Below, piece after piece: positions 50,949 through 59,445 of a stretch of DNA of 64,000 nt (positions are counted from its first letter, which is position 1; each line of letters begins with the position of its first letter). The DNA comes from Bacteroidia bacterium (lineage in GTDB: Bacteria > Bacteroidota > Bacteroidia > CAIKAF01). The stretch spans positions 62,001-126,000 of the forward strand of contig JACVCJ010000002.1 in the NCBI GenBank assembly GCA_016742095.1, read 5' to 3'. The position numbers and the translations under genes were made by a program. A model generated the notes under the pieces. That model was not told the DNA's origin and searched no databases. It saw nothing but the letters and a program-made list of their open reading frames with translations.

Positions 50949-51422
50949 CTACCAGCCCAGCAGCTGCGGAATATCGTTCAGCGTAAGCACTACCACCATC
51001 AGCAGAAATAGCAAGCCGGAGTATACCCGGTCTGCAACAGGGCCATCATTTCGCTGCAATTCAGGTTCACGTTTCAGGATAAAAATAAAGAGAAAACGCA
51101 GAGGCCTCTGTACCAGCAAAAAAAAGAGAGGGCCCTGGCAACCCGCCTGTCTTGCATCCGGATGGATATGAGGCAGTATAAAACCATATACCAGGAGTAC
51201 ACTACCCATCAGCAGATAGTACACATAATATCTGTATACACGTAACATTTTAAAGTCTCCATAAAACCACAGACAAAGTGCCGCACCGCAGATCATAGCT
51301 CCATATGCACGCATCAAAGGGTCGAAGAACATCAGTACATTCATCAATACAAATGCCCCGAACAGTAACCAGGCCAATATCTTAAAACGTTCAGCCAGTT
51401 TCATATTTTGGGATGCGTTCAT
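50949..51422 (-). CDS. Small integral membrane protein
   Basis: A 157-residue protein with about five hydrophobic segments (starting near residues 12, 34, 55, 80 and 135) and no signal peptide. No family is recognised; it has short charged loops and an overall Lys/Arg-rich middle. Probably an inner-membrane protein. It lies between two REPIN-like elements. Confidence 0.65.
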   Translation of the reverse strand: MNASQNMKLAERFKILAWLLFGAFVLMNVLMFFDPLMRAYGAMICGAALCLWFYGDFKMLRVYRYYVYYLLMGSVLLVYGFILPHIHPDARQAGCQGPLFFLLVQRPLRFLFIFILKREPELQRNDGPVADRVYSGLLFLLMVVVLTLNDIPQLLGW

Positions 51423-51546
51423 TCATATTTTCGTGCAGAAAATTTATTCAGCAGCTGCAAATAAAAGAAAAGAATATCCCTCTGCCAATTCTCTATACTC
51501 CGGTATTTGCAGTGTAAAGCAGATAGTTGAGAACCAAAGAGTCAGA

Positions 51547-51700
51547 GAGTCCGAAGTCCGGCGTTTAGTTTAGGAAATTAAACGTTTCGGTTTCCAGGCT
51601 AAATTTTCAGGTCATCCAACCTAAACGCCTGGATATCAAAGCTAAATGTTTACCTAACTCTACCATGCCCCGGACTTTCGAACTCCGGACTCCCGGACTA
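51547..51700. repeat. Paired inverted GTCCG elements (REPIN-like)
   Basis: Left AGTCCGAAGTCCGGCGTTTA (51549-51568), right CCCGGACTTTCGAACTCCGG and ACTCCCGGACTAC (51669-51700), around a spacer with TTAAACGTTT. The left half is closely similar to the element at 50797. Confidence 0.7.
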
Positions 51701-51704
51701 CAAA

Positions 51705-52640
51705 TTACGCAAACCCTGCCCGGAACTCCAGCGGACTTTGTCGCGTTTTTGTCTTAAAGAGTTTGCTGAACGACTGCGGATGCTCGAAACCCAGTTCATA
51801 GGCGATCTCCGAAACGGATAAATTCGTGGTGGAAAGTCGCTCCTTCGCTTTTTCAATAAGCTTTTCGTGTATGTGTTGCTGTGCGTTTTGCCCGGTGAGG
51901 GTGCGCAGCATATCGCTGAGGTAGCCCGGCGAAATGGCCAGTCTGTCGGCCAGGTTCTGCACAGTGGGAATGCCCTGGAACAGCGGCTGTTCGTCGTTGA
52001 AATAGCTATCCAGCGTTTCTTCGAACTGTTGCAGCAGGCTGTTGCTGATGGTCTTGCGCGTAATGAACTGGCGTTTATAGAAACGCTGGGCGTAATTCAG
52101 CAGCAGTTCCAGCTGTGCCATTACCACGTCCTGGCTCAGTTCATCGATGCGGCTGTTGAGCTCTTCTTCAATGTTGCGAAAAAGGTTCAGGATAATGTCC
52201 TTTTCTTTTTCGGACAGGTGCAGGGCCTCGTTCACGGCATAGGAAAAGAAGCGGTACTTTTTGATCTTAGCCGCCAGCGGATAGTGCAGTAAAAAATCGG
52301 GATGCATCAGTATGGCTATTTCCTGCCGGGTGCAGGGCGCTTCGCCGGCGTTTGCTCTTTCATCGGGAGCTACGATCTGGCCGGGAGCGGCAAAAAAGAG
52401 TCCGCCCTCGTTGTAATCGAAATGGGTCTGCCCATAGCGCACCAGTCCGCCGATATTGGGCCGGAACGCAATTTTATAGAAACTGAGCACGTGTCCATCC
52501 GGCACAGAAGTAAAATCCAGCGGCCGGTCGATGCCGTTCATTACCGTGATAAGGGGATGCTGTGGCGGTGGGAAACCCAATGTTTTTGCGGCCTCCGTCA
52601 GCGATGCAAATTTAAGCGGCGCGTGTGTATTCTTTTTCAT
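51705..52640 (-). CDS. AraC-family transcriptional regulator
   Basis: A 311-residue regulator. The C-terminal AraC/XylS DNA-binding domain (about 215-311) has two HTH units, including N-L-A-D-R-L-A-I-S-P-G-Y-L-S-D (about 230-244) and S-E-I-A-Y-E-L-G-F-E-H-P-Q-S-F-S (about 275-290). The N-terminal half is a cupin-like sensor with a helical linker. It is encoded 84 bases downstream of the SDR gene, so it probably controls that gene. Confidence 0.9.
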   Translation of the reverse strand: MKKNTHAPLKFASLTEAAKTLGFPPPQHPLITVMNGIDRPLDFTSVPDGHVLSFYKIAFRPNIGGLVRYGQTHFDYNEGGLFFAAPGQIVAPDERANAGEAPCTRQEIAILMHPDFLLHYPLAAKIKKYRFFSYAVNEALHLSEKEKDIILNLFRNIEEELNSRIDELSQDVVMAQLELLLNYAQRFYKRQFITRKTISNSLLQQFEETLDSYFNDEQPLFQGIPTVQNLADRLAISPGYLSDMLRTLTGQNAQQHIHEKLIEKAKERLSTTNLSVSEIAYELGFEHPQSFSKLFKTKTRQSPLEFRAGFA

Positions 52641-52724
52641 ACCGGCAGATCGTATACAATGCTGTTACAAAGTACTGAAAAATCAGCAACAGCCCTCCCG
52701 TATACTGCTGCTGATCTTCATATT

Positions 52725-53564
52725 CTATCCCTGTGCGGCCACCGCTACGTGCTGCCATTCTTCCCAGACACGGATGCGTTCTGCGTAGGTTTCTTTAATG
52801 CCGTCGAGGTTCGTACGTCCTAAAAACAGGCGCAACGGTGGCTCCGTAGCATCGGCCAGCGCCAGAATGGCCGGACCGGTAGCTTCGGGATTGCCCCGTT
52901 CATACTTGCCGATGTCTCCAAAAACCGCCGCCCGAATCGCATCGTACTCCGGCATGGGAGCAGAAAATTTCAGTGACTGTTCACTGCCGAATTCCGTAGC
53001 ATAAGCGCCCGGTTCCACAATGGTGACCTTAATGCCAAAAGGTTTTACTTCCGTGGCCAGGCTTTCGTGAATGGCTTCAAAAGCCCATTTGGACGAGGCG
53101 TAGTAACCGATGACCGGAATTACAAAATGCCCCAGGTTACTGGACGTACCTACGATATGTCCGTAACCCTGCGCGCGCATAATGGGCAGCACGGCCTGTA
53201 TCACAGACACCGGCCCCAGTACATTGGTATCGTACAGGGCGCGGATCTCGTCTGCACGGGCTTCTTCTATGGTGCTCACCAGGGAATAACCGGCATTATT
53301 GATCACGATATCGAGTTTTCCGAAATGCTGATGTGCGGCGGCAACAGCGGCCTTTACCTGTGCGGGATCGGTAACGTCCAGCGGCAGTGTGAGTACATTA
53401 TTACCGTATTTCTCTTTCAGGTCAGCGATGCTGTCTGTATTGCGGGCGGTGGCGGCCACTTTATCGCCACGTTGCAGGGCGGCTTCTGTCCATACACGTC
53501 CGAAACCTCTGGATGTACCGGTGATAAACCATACTTTCGCCTCGTTTGTTTTTACTTGTTCCAT
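52725..53564 (-). CDS. Short-chain dehydrogenase/reductase
   Basis: A 279-residue classical SDR. The cofactor motif T-G-T-S-R-G-F-G (T-G-x3-G-x-G, about 15-22) and D-I-V-I-N-N-A-G-Y-S (about 85-94) are present; the active-site Tyr and Lys are in Y-Y-A-S-S-K (about 152-157). The ATG at 53564 is preferred over one ten codons upstream. The substrate is unknown; the length and F-G pattern fit the SDR family often placed next to AraC regulators. Confidence 0.87.
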   Translation of the reverse strand: MEQVKTNEAKVWFITGTSRGFGRVWTEAALQRGDKVAATARNTDSIADLKEKYGNNVLTLPLDVTDPAQVKAAVAAAHQHFGKLDIVINNAGYSLVSTIEEARADEIRALYDTNVLGPVSVIQAVLPIMRAQGYGHIVGTSSNLGHFVIPVIGYYASSKWAFEAIHESLATEVKPFGIKVTIVEPGAYATEFGSEQSLKFSAPMPEYDAIRAAVFGDIGKYERGNPEATGPAILALADATEPPLRLFLGRTNLDGIKETYAERIRVWEEWQHVAVAAQG

Positions 53565-53935
53565 TGTAAATTTATTTTCAATTTGAGGATACAAAGTTCC
53601 TATACAGTCGTTTTACCGATGTAGTCATTTTGGGGAATTTTGTAGGCAAAACGAAGGTGAATAGTCCGGAGTCCGAAATATAGAGTCCGCGCGAAGCGGA
53701 TTTGAATGAAGAGTAAAGAGTCCGGAAATCCGGAGTTTGCGCAAAGCGGGTTTGAAACGAAGAGTAATTAAATGTGACGTAATGTATAAAGAGAAGCGGG
53801 TGCCAGCCGGACTACGGGCTTTCAGACTATAAAATCTGTTCTTGCAGAAAAACACGTCAGCCGGGCCGTTCCTTCTATTCCATATTGCTCGTCTATCTTC
53901 TCTTTCCTATTGAAGTCATAACATTACCGCGGGAT
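53565..53935. other. Intergenic region of 371 bp rich in repeats
   Basis: It contains AGTCCGGAGTCCG words (53663-53676), two about 37-bp direct repeats 50 bp apart (53683-53717 and 53733-53767; both with G-A-A-G-A-G-T-A-A ends), and an inverted CCGGACT end (53807-53815). No gene is supported here. It forms the 3' border of the second RHS module. Confidence 0.6.
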
Positions 53936-54460
53936 TTATTTAACATATTCCCATGGGAGCTTTAGACATCCTTTGCCGTGTTTGTACTTATAAAAATAAA
54001 TCCCTTTCTCTATTGAGAAAACTACTCTGCCAGAATCTGATGTATATGGCACTTCGCAATTCGTTATTTGTCCTAATCGTGGAGTTAGAGTAAGATCATA
54101 CACTGTTTCAAAATTCTCTTTTCTATCCGAATTAATTTTCACTAAGTAATCCACAGCAGGAATAATAGCGCTTTTACATGTTTCCGCAGTTATAGTATAA
54201 GAAAATTCTCTTGGTTCAGAATGTAAAGAGTCTTTAAGTATCATAATAGGGCAGCTAGTTTTGCAATCTTTATTAAGATGCGGAGGATAGTATAACAATG
54301 TGTCATTCCACACACTAAAAAACCCGACCATAGTATCCGCATATAATACAGCAACTGGCGCAAGATAATGTGATCCCGGATTTTTCACATCATCCTCCGT
54401 ATTGCAGGAATTAAGGACGAACGATAAAAATAGGGCTATTGCAAATATTTTCCTCATCAT
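53936..54460 (-). CDS. Lipoprotein overlapping RHS gene 2; candidate immunity protein
   Basis: A 174-residue protein with a signal peptide and lipobox N-S-C (Cys at about 19). The mature part contains six Cys (for example K-D-C-K-T-S-C-P) and strand-like segments; no known family. It has no visible similarity to the lipoprotein of module 1. Its ATG overlaps the RHS stop by four bases (ATGA), so it is co-translated. AT-rich like the toxin-like half of the upstream gene. Immunity role is inference from position. Confidence 0.7.
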   Translation of the reverse strand: MMRKIFAIALFLSFVLNSCNTEDDVKNPGSHYLAPVAVLYADTMVGFFSVWNDTLLYYPPHLNKDCKTSCPIMILKDSLHSEPREFSYTITAETCKSAIIPAVDYLVKINSDRKENFETVYDLTLTPRLGQITNCEVPYTSDSGRVVFSIEKGIYFYKYKHGKGCLKLPWEYVK

Positions 54461-55707
54461 TTATCTTCAATTTTTAGTTTTTCAAATACTTTATCAATTC
54501 TATTGAATATTTCACCCATTACACTATTGGGGGAAACCTCATCATTTTTAGGCGAATACATAGGGTTTGTTCCATTTTTATAATATTCCTCTCCATATCC
54601 TTCCTTATGCTCTTGCCCAGGAGTTTTATTCACACCATTCAGATTATTAATGGCATGTAATTTGATTTCATGAGCTAAATCTTTAACCTGATTTTTTCGG
54701 AAAAAGGTATTTGAAATAACTATTGCATGGCCAGTTTTTCCAGCTAACTTTTCCTGCTCAAGTTGAACATAATTTAGTCCATTTTCTGCAACAATTTGAC
54801 TCTGTTGTCGGAAACCCTTATATCCCTCCGGATCATTTTCTCTTAATTGATTCTTTTCAGCTACTGAAAGTTGATCAAAGTAATACGCGCCTCTTATAAA
54901 AGTTTCAAATTTGGTCGCATCAAATGTAATTGAATAATCAATATCACTTGAAGACAGTATATAGAAGTTAATTTTATCCTTATGCTCAGGCTTTGTTATA
55001 GGAGTTAGAAGCTGCTCATTAAGAATATTATCGTTGTTTACTACTTTTGTAAACGTATTATATAAATCTTTGGTCGCATCACTGTTTCCTACTATAATTT
55101 TCTCTAATCCTTCAAGATCGATTGCTCTTATCACATCACTTTCTGCGAAGGTATATGGGCTATTCCATGCGAAATTGTCGGCCAATAAATCCACACTCAA
55201 AAACCGTCCGATACGACTATCGTATGCCCTGTATTCAAACGAGTACGATGTCCCCTCCACGCCGTAAACCTCGTCATCCTTCATTTGTCCATTGAAGCCG
55301 TAGCGATACCCCGCACTGTCTTCTTTACAAACAACCCTGCTTTCAATACGCATTTCTTCAACCTTTACATAACAAATACTTACCCTGCAGGGCGTGTTAA
55401 TATAAAAAAATATCAGGCTCAGCGTATCATTTGCCGTAAAGATAAGCCGGTGTTCTCCGGAATTATAGAACCATTGCGTACTGCTCTGCTGAAGATGAGC
55501 CCCTGCCAGCAGGGAATCACAGCCCTCCAGAACGGCTTTGAAGCTCATCTGGTACATTCGGCCCGGAGCAGTACCGGGGATCTTTCTTGCCAGTCGTTTA
55601 CCCGGCTGGTCCAGGATCATACAGCCTTTATCTGCAGTGGGATGTGTCTGGGACCGGATGGAAATACAGACGAACAGCCCCATGATCAGGATAAGAATTC
55701 TTTTCAT
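54457..55707 (-). CDS. Miniature RHS-core protein with variable C-terminal domain (module 2)
   Basis: A 416-residue paralogue of the protein at 20791-22002. The ATG at 55707 matches the other copy's start. It has a signal peptide, a secreted domain with [10 protein letters not shown] and C-R-V-S-I-C-Y, and the RHS core G-Y-R-Y-G-F-N-G then [15 protein letters not shown]. The C-terminal 200 residues diverge strongly but keep A-H-E-I-K-L-H (His-Glu-x3-His), E-H-K-E-G-Y-G-E-E-Y-Y and Y-S-P-K-N-D-E. DNA is AT-rich past the RHS core and more GC-balanced before it. Together with the overlapping lipoprotein gene it forms a candidate toxin and immunity pair. Confidence 0.8.
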   Translation of the reverse strand: MKRILILIMGLFVCISIRSQTHPTADKGCMILDQPGKRLARKIPGTAPGRMYQMSFKAVLEGCDSLLAGAHLQQSSTQWFYNSGEHRLIFTANDTLSLIFFYINTPCRVSICYVKVEEMRIESRVVCKEDSAGYRYGFNGQMKDDEVYGVEGTSYSFEYRAYDSRIGRFLSVDLLADNFAWNSPYTFAESDVIRAIDLEGLEKIIVGNSDATKDLYNTFTKVVNNDNILNEQLLTPITKPEHKDKINFYILSSSDIDYSITFDATKFETFIRGAYYFDQLSVAEKNQLRENDPEGYKGFRQQSQIVAENGLNYVQLEQEKLAGKTGHAIVISNTFFRKNQVKDLAHEIKLHAINNLNGVNKTPGQEHKEGYGEEYYKNGTNPMYSPKNDEVSPNSVMGEIFNRIDKVFEKLKIEDK

Positions 55708-55734
55708 AAAATAAGGTATTGGTACACATAGTCT

Positions 55735-55766
55735 CAAATATAAAAAACAAAATTAAACTCCTCAAA
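55735..55766 (-). promoter_or_regulatory. Promoter of RHS module 2
   Basis: On the minus strand TTTG (55766 to 55763), a 20-bp spacer and TATATTTG (55742 to 55735) match the Bacteroidota consensus. Module 1 has the related but weaker TATATTTC (22036 to 22029). Confidence 0.55.
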
Positions 55767-55903
55767 AAACAAGTAAAACTAAAAAAACAATACTCCCGCA
55801 ATAATAAATAACGTTTTTCTCCGAGTCGCCATACAATTTCTTACATCCTGCCTGCGAATCCATTAATACAGAGTCGTCCGGAGTATCTGGTGTAACAATA
55901 CAC

Positions 55904-57364
55904 TTATGGCAACGGATTCCTGAATATATACAGCGTCACCTGCCTGTCCGGATGCATCGGAGCGGCTGATTCCCGGTATCCTGCACGCTTCAGCATATCG
56001 TACATGGCATGGTTGCCGAAAACGAACTCCTCGCCGGCATCTATATACAAAATATGGGGGGGACGCTCTGCAGCGATCTTCGGTTCGATCTCTTCCGGCG
56101 ACTGTGCAGGCAGAATACCGCGTTCCAGCAGCTGCGGACGTAGCGTATATACATTGCTTTTCCGCAGTTCATCGCTTATATAGTAACCCAGCGTAAGATG
56201 GTACCATTCCGGGTATACCAGTACCAGGGCGGTTTCGCCGTATTGTTGTTTAAAGTGGCGCAGTTGTTCTGCCGTTTGCGAAGGATGGTAGTCGTTGCCC
56301 TGCCGCCAGTTGAAACCGCTGATCACAATAAGTACCATGAGTATAAGCCAGCCCCGCGTTTTGGTATAGGCATCGTAGAAATACGTGAAAATAAATGCCG
56401 AACAGAAGAAAAAGCCGATGAATGTAAAACTGAGGTAACGCCCCATGAACATAGGCCATTTGAACGATAAACCGAACAGCAGCAGGTAACAGAAACCAAA
56501 CCAGGCCAGCAACATTCCCACCTGACGGATATCGGCCGAGTGATAGGGCACCTGTTTCCAGCGGCCGCGCACCTTAGGATCGGCCATGCTCAGCAGGAAC
56601 ACGCCCAGCAGCGGCCAGAAACGGTAATTGAACGCAATATTGATATTGCCCCAGAGGTGCGAAATTTTCGGCGCATCGCCCCAAAGCGTATTCCCCGGAT
56701 CGCTCACACGCGCGTAAAAGACCCAGGCCAGGGGCAGCACAAACAGCAAGGTAAGCAGTGTCGTTTGCCAGAGTCCGCGGCGCTTATCCCCGCCGAACAG
56801 CAGGATGAACAGCCATACCGTGCCCGCCAGGAAGGCCGAAAGATAATGTGTGTAGAGCGACAGGGCCAGGCAGGCTGCCGTGAACAATACTTTTGCGTAC
56901 AGGTTCCGTATACGGAAAAAGCAGAACAGGGCCGCCCCTGCCAGGAAAAAGGCCAGGGCATAACCCCGCATTTCGTGGGCGAACATCAGCTGCTGGTTAT
57001 TGAACGTGAGCAATATGGCCAGTGTATAAGCCACCGGTTTGCGCCAGGCCATGTACACGCCCGCGAACCAGAAAGCAGGCACAAAAGCGGCAAAGAGCAG
57101 TGAGGGAAAACGCAGGGAAAATAAAGAGGAACCGAACAGCTGCATCCAGTAATGCATAAACAGCTCGTACAGGGGGGGATTGTTCCCTTTGATGAGTTCT
57201 TTTACGATATCTGCCGGGGCCAGGCCTGCGTGAAAAAACGAAAAAGGTTCGTCGTAAGAGAGTTCGTTATACGTTACAAAGATCCCTTTCAGCAGCAGGT
57301 TGATGCATACAATCCCCCAGAAGGGCAGCCAGAAATGGAGTTTATTCTCTGTTGTCGGGTTCAT
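55904..57364 (-). CDS. GT39-like membrane glycosyltransferase
   Basis: A 486-residue polytopic protein with 10-12 hydrophobic helices and a soluble C-terminal domain (about 350-486). The first periplasmic loop contains Y-D-E-P-F-S-F-F-H-A-G and G-N-N-P-P-L-Y-E-L-F-M-H-Y-W, the Asp-Glu and N-P-P-L pattern of PMT/ArnT-type glycosyltransferases (GT39 or GT83), which use polyprenyl-phosphate sugars. Acceptor unknown. Its start is only 48 bases from the ogt start, and both share a symmetric promoter region. Confidence 0.85.
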   Translation of the reverse strand: MNPTTENKLHFWLPFWGIVCINLLLKGIFVTYNELSYDEPFSFFHAGLAPADIVKELIKGNNPPLYELFMHYWMQLFGSSLFSLRFPSLLFAAFVPAFWFAGVYMAWRKPVAYTLAILLTFNNQQLMFAHEMRGYALAFFLAGAALFCFFRIRNLYAKVLFTAACLALSLYTHYLSAFLAGTVWLFILLFGGDKRRGLWQTTLLTLLFVLPLAWVFYARVSDPGNTLWGDAPKISHLWGNINIAFNYRFWPLLGVFLLSMADPKVRGRWKQVPYHSADIRQVGMLLAWFGFCYLLLFGLSFKWPMFMGRYLSFTFIGFFFCSAFIFTYFYDAYTKTRGWLILMVLIVISGFNWRQGNDYHPSQTAEQLRHFKQQYGETALVLVYPEWYHLTLGYYISDELRKSNVYTLRPQLLERGILPAQSPEEIEPKIAAERPPHILYIDAGEEFVFGNHAMYDMLKRAGYRESAAPMHPDRQVTLYIFRNPLP

Positions 57365-57375
57365 GAGCGCTGAGC

Positions 57376-57405
57376 CAAAAGTACGTAAAATCTTACGTAC
57401 CTTTG
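57376..57405. promoter_or_regulatory. Symmetric divergent promoter, GT39-like / ogt
   Basis: An inverted repeat with GTACGTAA (57381-57388) and TTACGTAC (57393-57400) around a 4-nt loop, flanked by CAAAA on the left and CTTTG on the right. Its ends form exact -7 boxes: minus TACTTTTG (57383 to 57376) towards the glycosyltransferase and plus TACCTTTG (57398-57405) towards ogt. The ogt mRNA would be nearly leaderless. Confidence 0.5.
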
Positions 57406-57411
57406 TTAACG

Positions 57412-57957
57412 ATGGAAACGGCAGCTATTGTATCCTTATACACGACACAGATATTAACACCCATCGGGGAAATGCAGGCCTGCGCCAGTGACCGCGGACT
57501 CTGCCTGCTGGAATTTATGGAACGTAAAAACCTGGCGGCGGAACTAAAACAGCTGCAGAAGCTGATGAACATGGAAATCACAGAAGGCACACACCCTTAC
57601 CTGGAACAGGTACAACGGGAAATGGACGAATATTTTGCCGGAACCCGCAAACAATTTGACGTTCCGTTGCATACCCCGGGCACGGAATTTCAGCAGAGTG
57701 TGTGGAAGGCCCTGTTACAGATACCCTATGGCGTTACGCGTACCTACAAGGAACAATCGCTGATCTTGGGCAACCTGCCGGCCATACGCGCCGTGGCCCA
57801 CGCCAACGGAATGAACCGCATTGCCATCATTATCCCCTGCCACCGCGTGATCGGCCACAACGGCAACCTCACCGGCTATGCGGGCGGGATCTGGCGTAAA
57901 AAATGGCTGCTGGAACACGAACAACCCGGCAAACAATGCGAGCTCTTTCCCGGCTAA
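57412..57957 (+). CDS. ogt: Methylated-DNA--protein-cysteine methyltransferase
   Basis: A 181-residue suicidal DNA repair protein that removes O6-alkyl groups from guanine. The active site P-C-H-R-V-I-G (Cys in P-C-H-R, about 141-147) and the preceding N-R-I-A-I-I-I motif are intact. I use the ATG at 57412; an upstream TTG start is less likely. It lacks the Ada N-terminal zinc domain and is therefore the Ogt type. It is divergent from a glycosyltransferase gene. Confidence 0.95.
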   Translation: METAAIVSLYTTQILTPIGEMQACASDRGLCLLEFMERKNLAAELKQLQKLMNMEITEGTHPYLEQVQREMDEYFAGTRKQFDVPLHTPGTEFQQSVWKALLQIPYGVTRTYKEQSLILGNLPAIRAVAHANGMNRIAIIIPCHRVIGHNGNLTGYAGGIWRKKWLLEHEQPGKQCELFPG

Positions 57958-58006
57958 CAGCTATCAGCTCTTCGCTCCGGACTTCGGACTATTTACTCCG
58001 GACTAC
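57957..58006. repeat. GTCCG-type intergenic repeat
   Basis: CAGCTATCAGCTC, then CTCCGGACTTCGGACTATTT and ACTCCGGACTAC. It occupies the junction of the convergent ogt and T9SS-protein gene ends. Confidence 0.65.
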
Positions 58007-59445
58007 TTTTTACAAAGTTTTGCCGTAAACACCTTACCGTTATCCGCCTGCATACAAACCAGGTAGATACCTGCCGGCCAGGCCGAAGCGTCGAGCGTGA
58101 GTACACTGCCCTGCAATTTTTTTGCCTGCATCAGCTGACGGCCGCTCATATCCAGGATACGTACCTGTGCAGCCTGTTCACCGCCGATACTGAAGAAATT
58201 CTCCGCGGGGTTCGGGAACAGCCCGAAGGGCATCGCTTCTTTTTCTTCGTCCAGACCAATGGTAAAGCTATTGGTAATGGTACCGTCCTTCAGCATTTTA
58301 GAAATGATGAGAGCCTGTGTACCCGGACCGTAACTCTGGGTATAGCCCGTGGCCACAATGTCTTTATTGGGTGTGAGTACACTGCCGAAAAAGCCGTCTA
58401 CCGGGCCAATGATGCCGTTCTCCTTGAAGAACTGCGGCAACCCGTTGCCCATGCCCAGGAAGAACATGGCCTGTTTATCAGTATTGTACTTATAGTGACT
58501 TTCGGAAACGAAATAGAACTCATCGTTCTGGTAATGCCCGTAATCGTTGATCTCCACACCCCAGTCCGAACTCTGCGGCGCCATCAGCTGCCAGAGGTAA
58601 TTGCCGTTATCGTCCAGTTTTACCTGCAGGCTCATGGAAAACTCCGTAGTGTCGTAATGGTAATAACCGCCCAGCATAATGCCGTTGCCGTATGAAGCGG
58701 CCATGCAGTTGATGTATTCGTTGTAACCGAAATCGAGGATCAGGGTGTCCAGGAAGTTCCCGGCTGTATCCATTTTCAATACAAGTCCGTCGGAAGTTTC
58801 GTTCAGTTCATTGTAACGGTAACCGGCGATCAGGCATTCCGAAGCGTTCAGGGGAACGATGGCCTTGAAAACATCGTTGTAGGGCGACTGGTACATACGT
58901 GTGAAAAGCGTATCCCCGTTATCGTCCATACGTACAATATAGCCCTGCGTGCCCTGGTTGCTGTTCTGGTAGGTTTCCCCCACCAGTATGTAACTGTTGG
59001 CCATGGCGCACAGATCGTAGCAGAAATCCCATTCCGGTGTGCCGATGTTCCGCGTCCAGAGCGTATCGCCGTTGCTGTCGGTCTTGATCACATAAAAATC
59101 GTATTCATACGGTGGCAGTCCGTTGCTGTAGCCGCCGATGAGGTAATCGCCGGGCGTATTGGCGGCCACAATGCGTGAGGCAATGTCCACATTGATGGTG
59201 CCCACGGTCTTTTGCCAGAGCAGCAGACCCATGGAATCGGTACGCACCATGTATACGTCCGATGCACCCATACCCGAAGAGCCCGTGAAACCTACGGCAA
59301 GGAAGCCGCTGTCGGGCATCAGTATAAGATCGTTCCCCTTTTCGTCGTTGGCCCCGCCGAAGGTACGCACCCAGGGAGCCTGTGCGTATGCAGACACGCC
59401 CAGTAACAGCAGGATCGCAAAGAGTATACTATTTTTTCTTTTCAT
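58003..59445 (-). CDS. T9SS-secreted repeat (beta-propeller-like) protein
   Basis: A 480-residue extracellular protein with a signal peptide (1-21) and a C-terminal type A T9SS sorting tail (G-L-F-P-N-P-A-E-N to K-L-C-K-K, about 410-480). Between them are repeats of about 60 residues with G-D-T-L-W/F and S-D-x-Y-x-V-R-T-D-S cores, a propeller-like pattern found in delta-60 or SBBP proteins. Probably exposed or released. Its start overlaps the 3' end of the barrel gene by 17 bases, so it is the last gene of a three-gene surface cluster. Confidence 0.85.
   Translation of the reverse strand: MKRKNSILFAILLLLGVSAYAQAPWVRTFGGANDEKGNDLILMPDSGFLAVGFTGSSGMGASDVYMVRTDSMGLLLWQKTVGTINVDIASRIVAANTPGDYLIGGYSNGLPPYEYDFYVIKTDSNGDTLWTRNIGTPEWDFCYDLCAMANSYILVGETYQNSNQGTQGYIVRMDDNGDTLFTRMYQSPYNDVFKAIVPLNASECLIAGYRYNELNETSDGLVLKMDTAGNFLDTLILDFGYNEYINCMAASYGNGIMLGGYYHYDTTEFSMSLQVKLDDNGNYLWQLMAPQSSDWGVEINDYGHYQNDEFYFVSESHYKYNTDKQAMFFLGMGNGLPQFFKENGIIGPVDGFFGSVLTPNKDIVATGYTQSYGPGTQALIISKMLKDGTITNSFTIGLDEEKEAMPFGLFPNPAENFFSIGGEQAAQVRILDMSGRQLMQAKKLQGSVLTLDASAWPAGIYLVCMQADNGKVFTAKLCKK

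Noticed and set aside
53625-53855. A 76-codon minus-strand frame
   Set aside because: It overlaps the GTCCG repeats, and its sequence is built from them.
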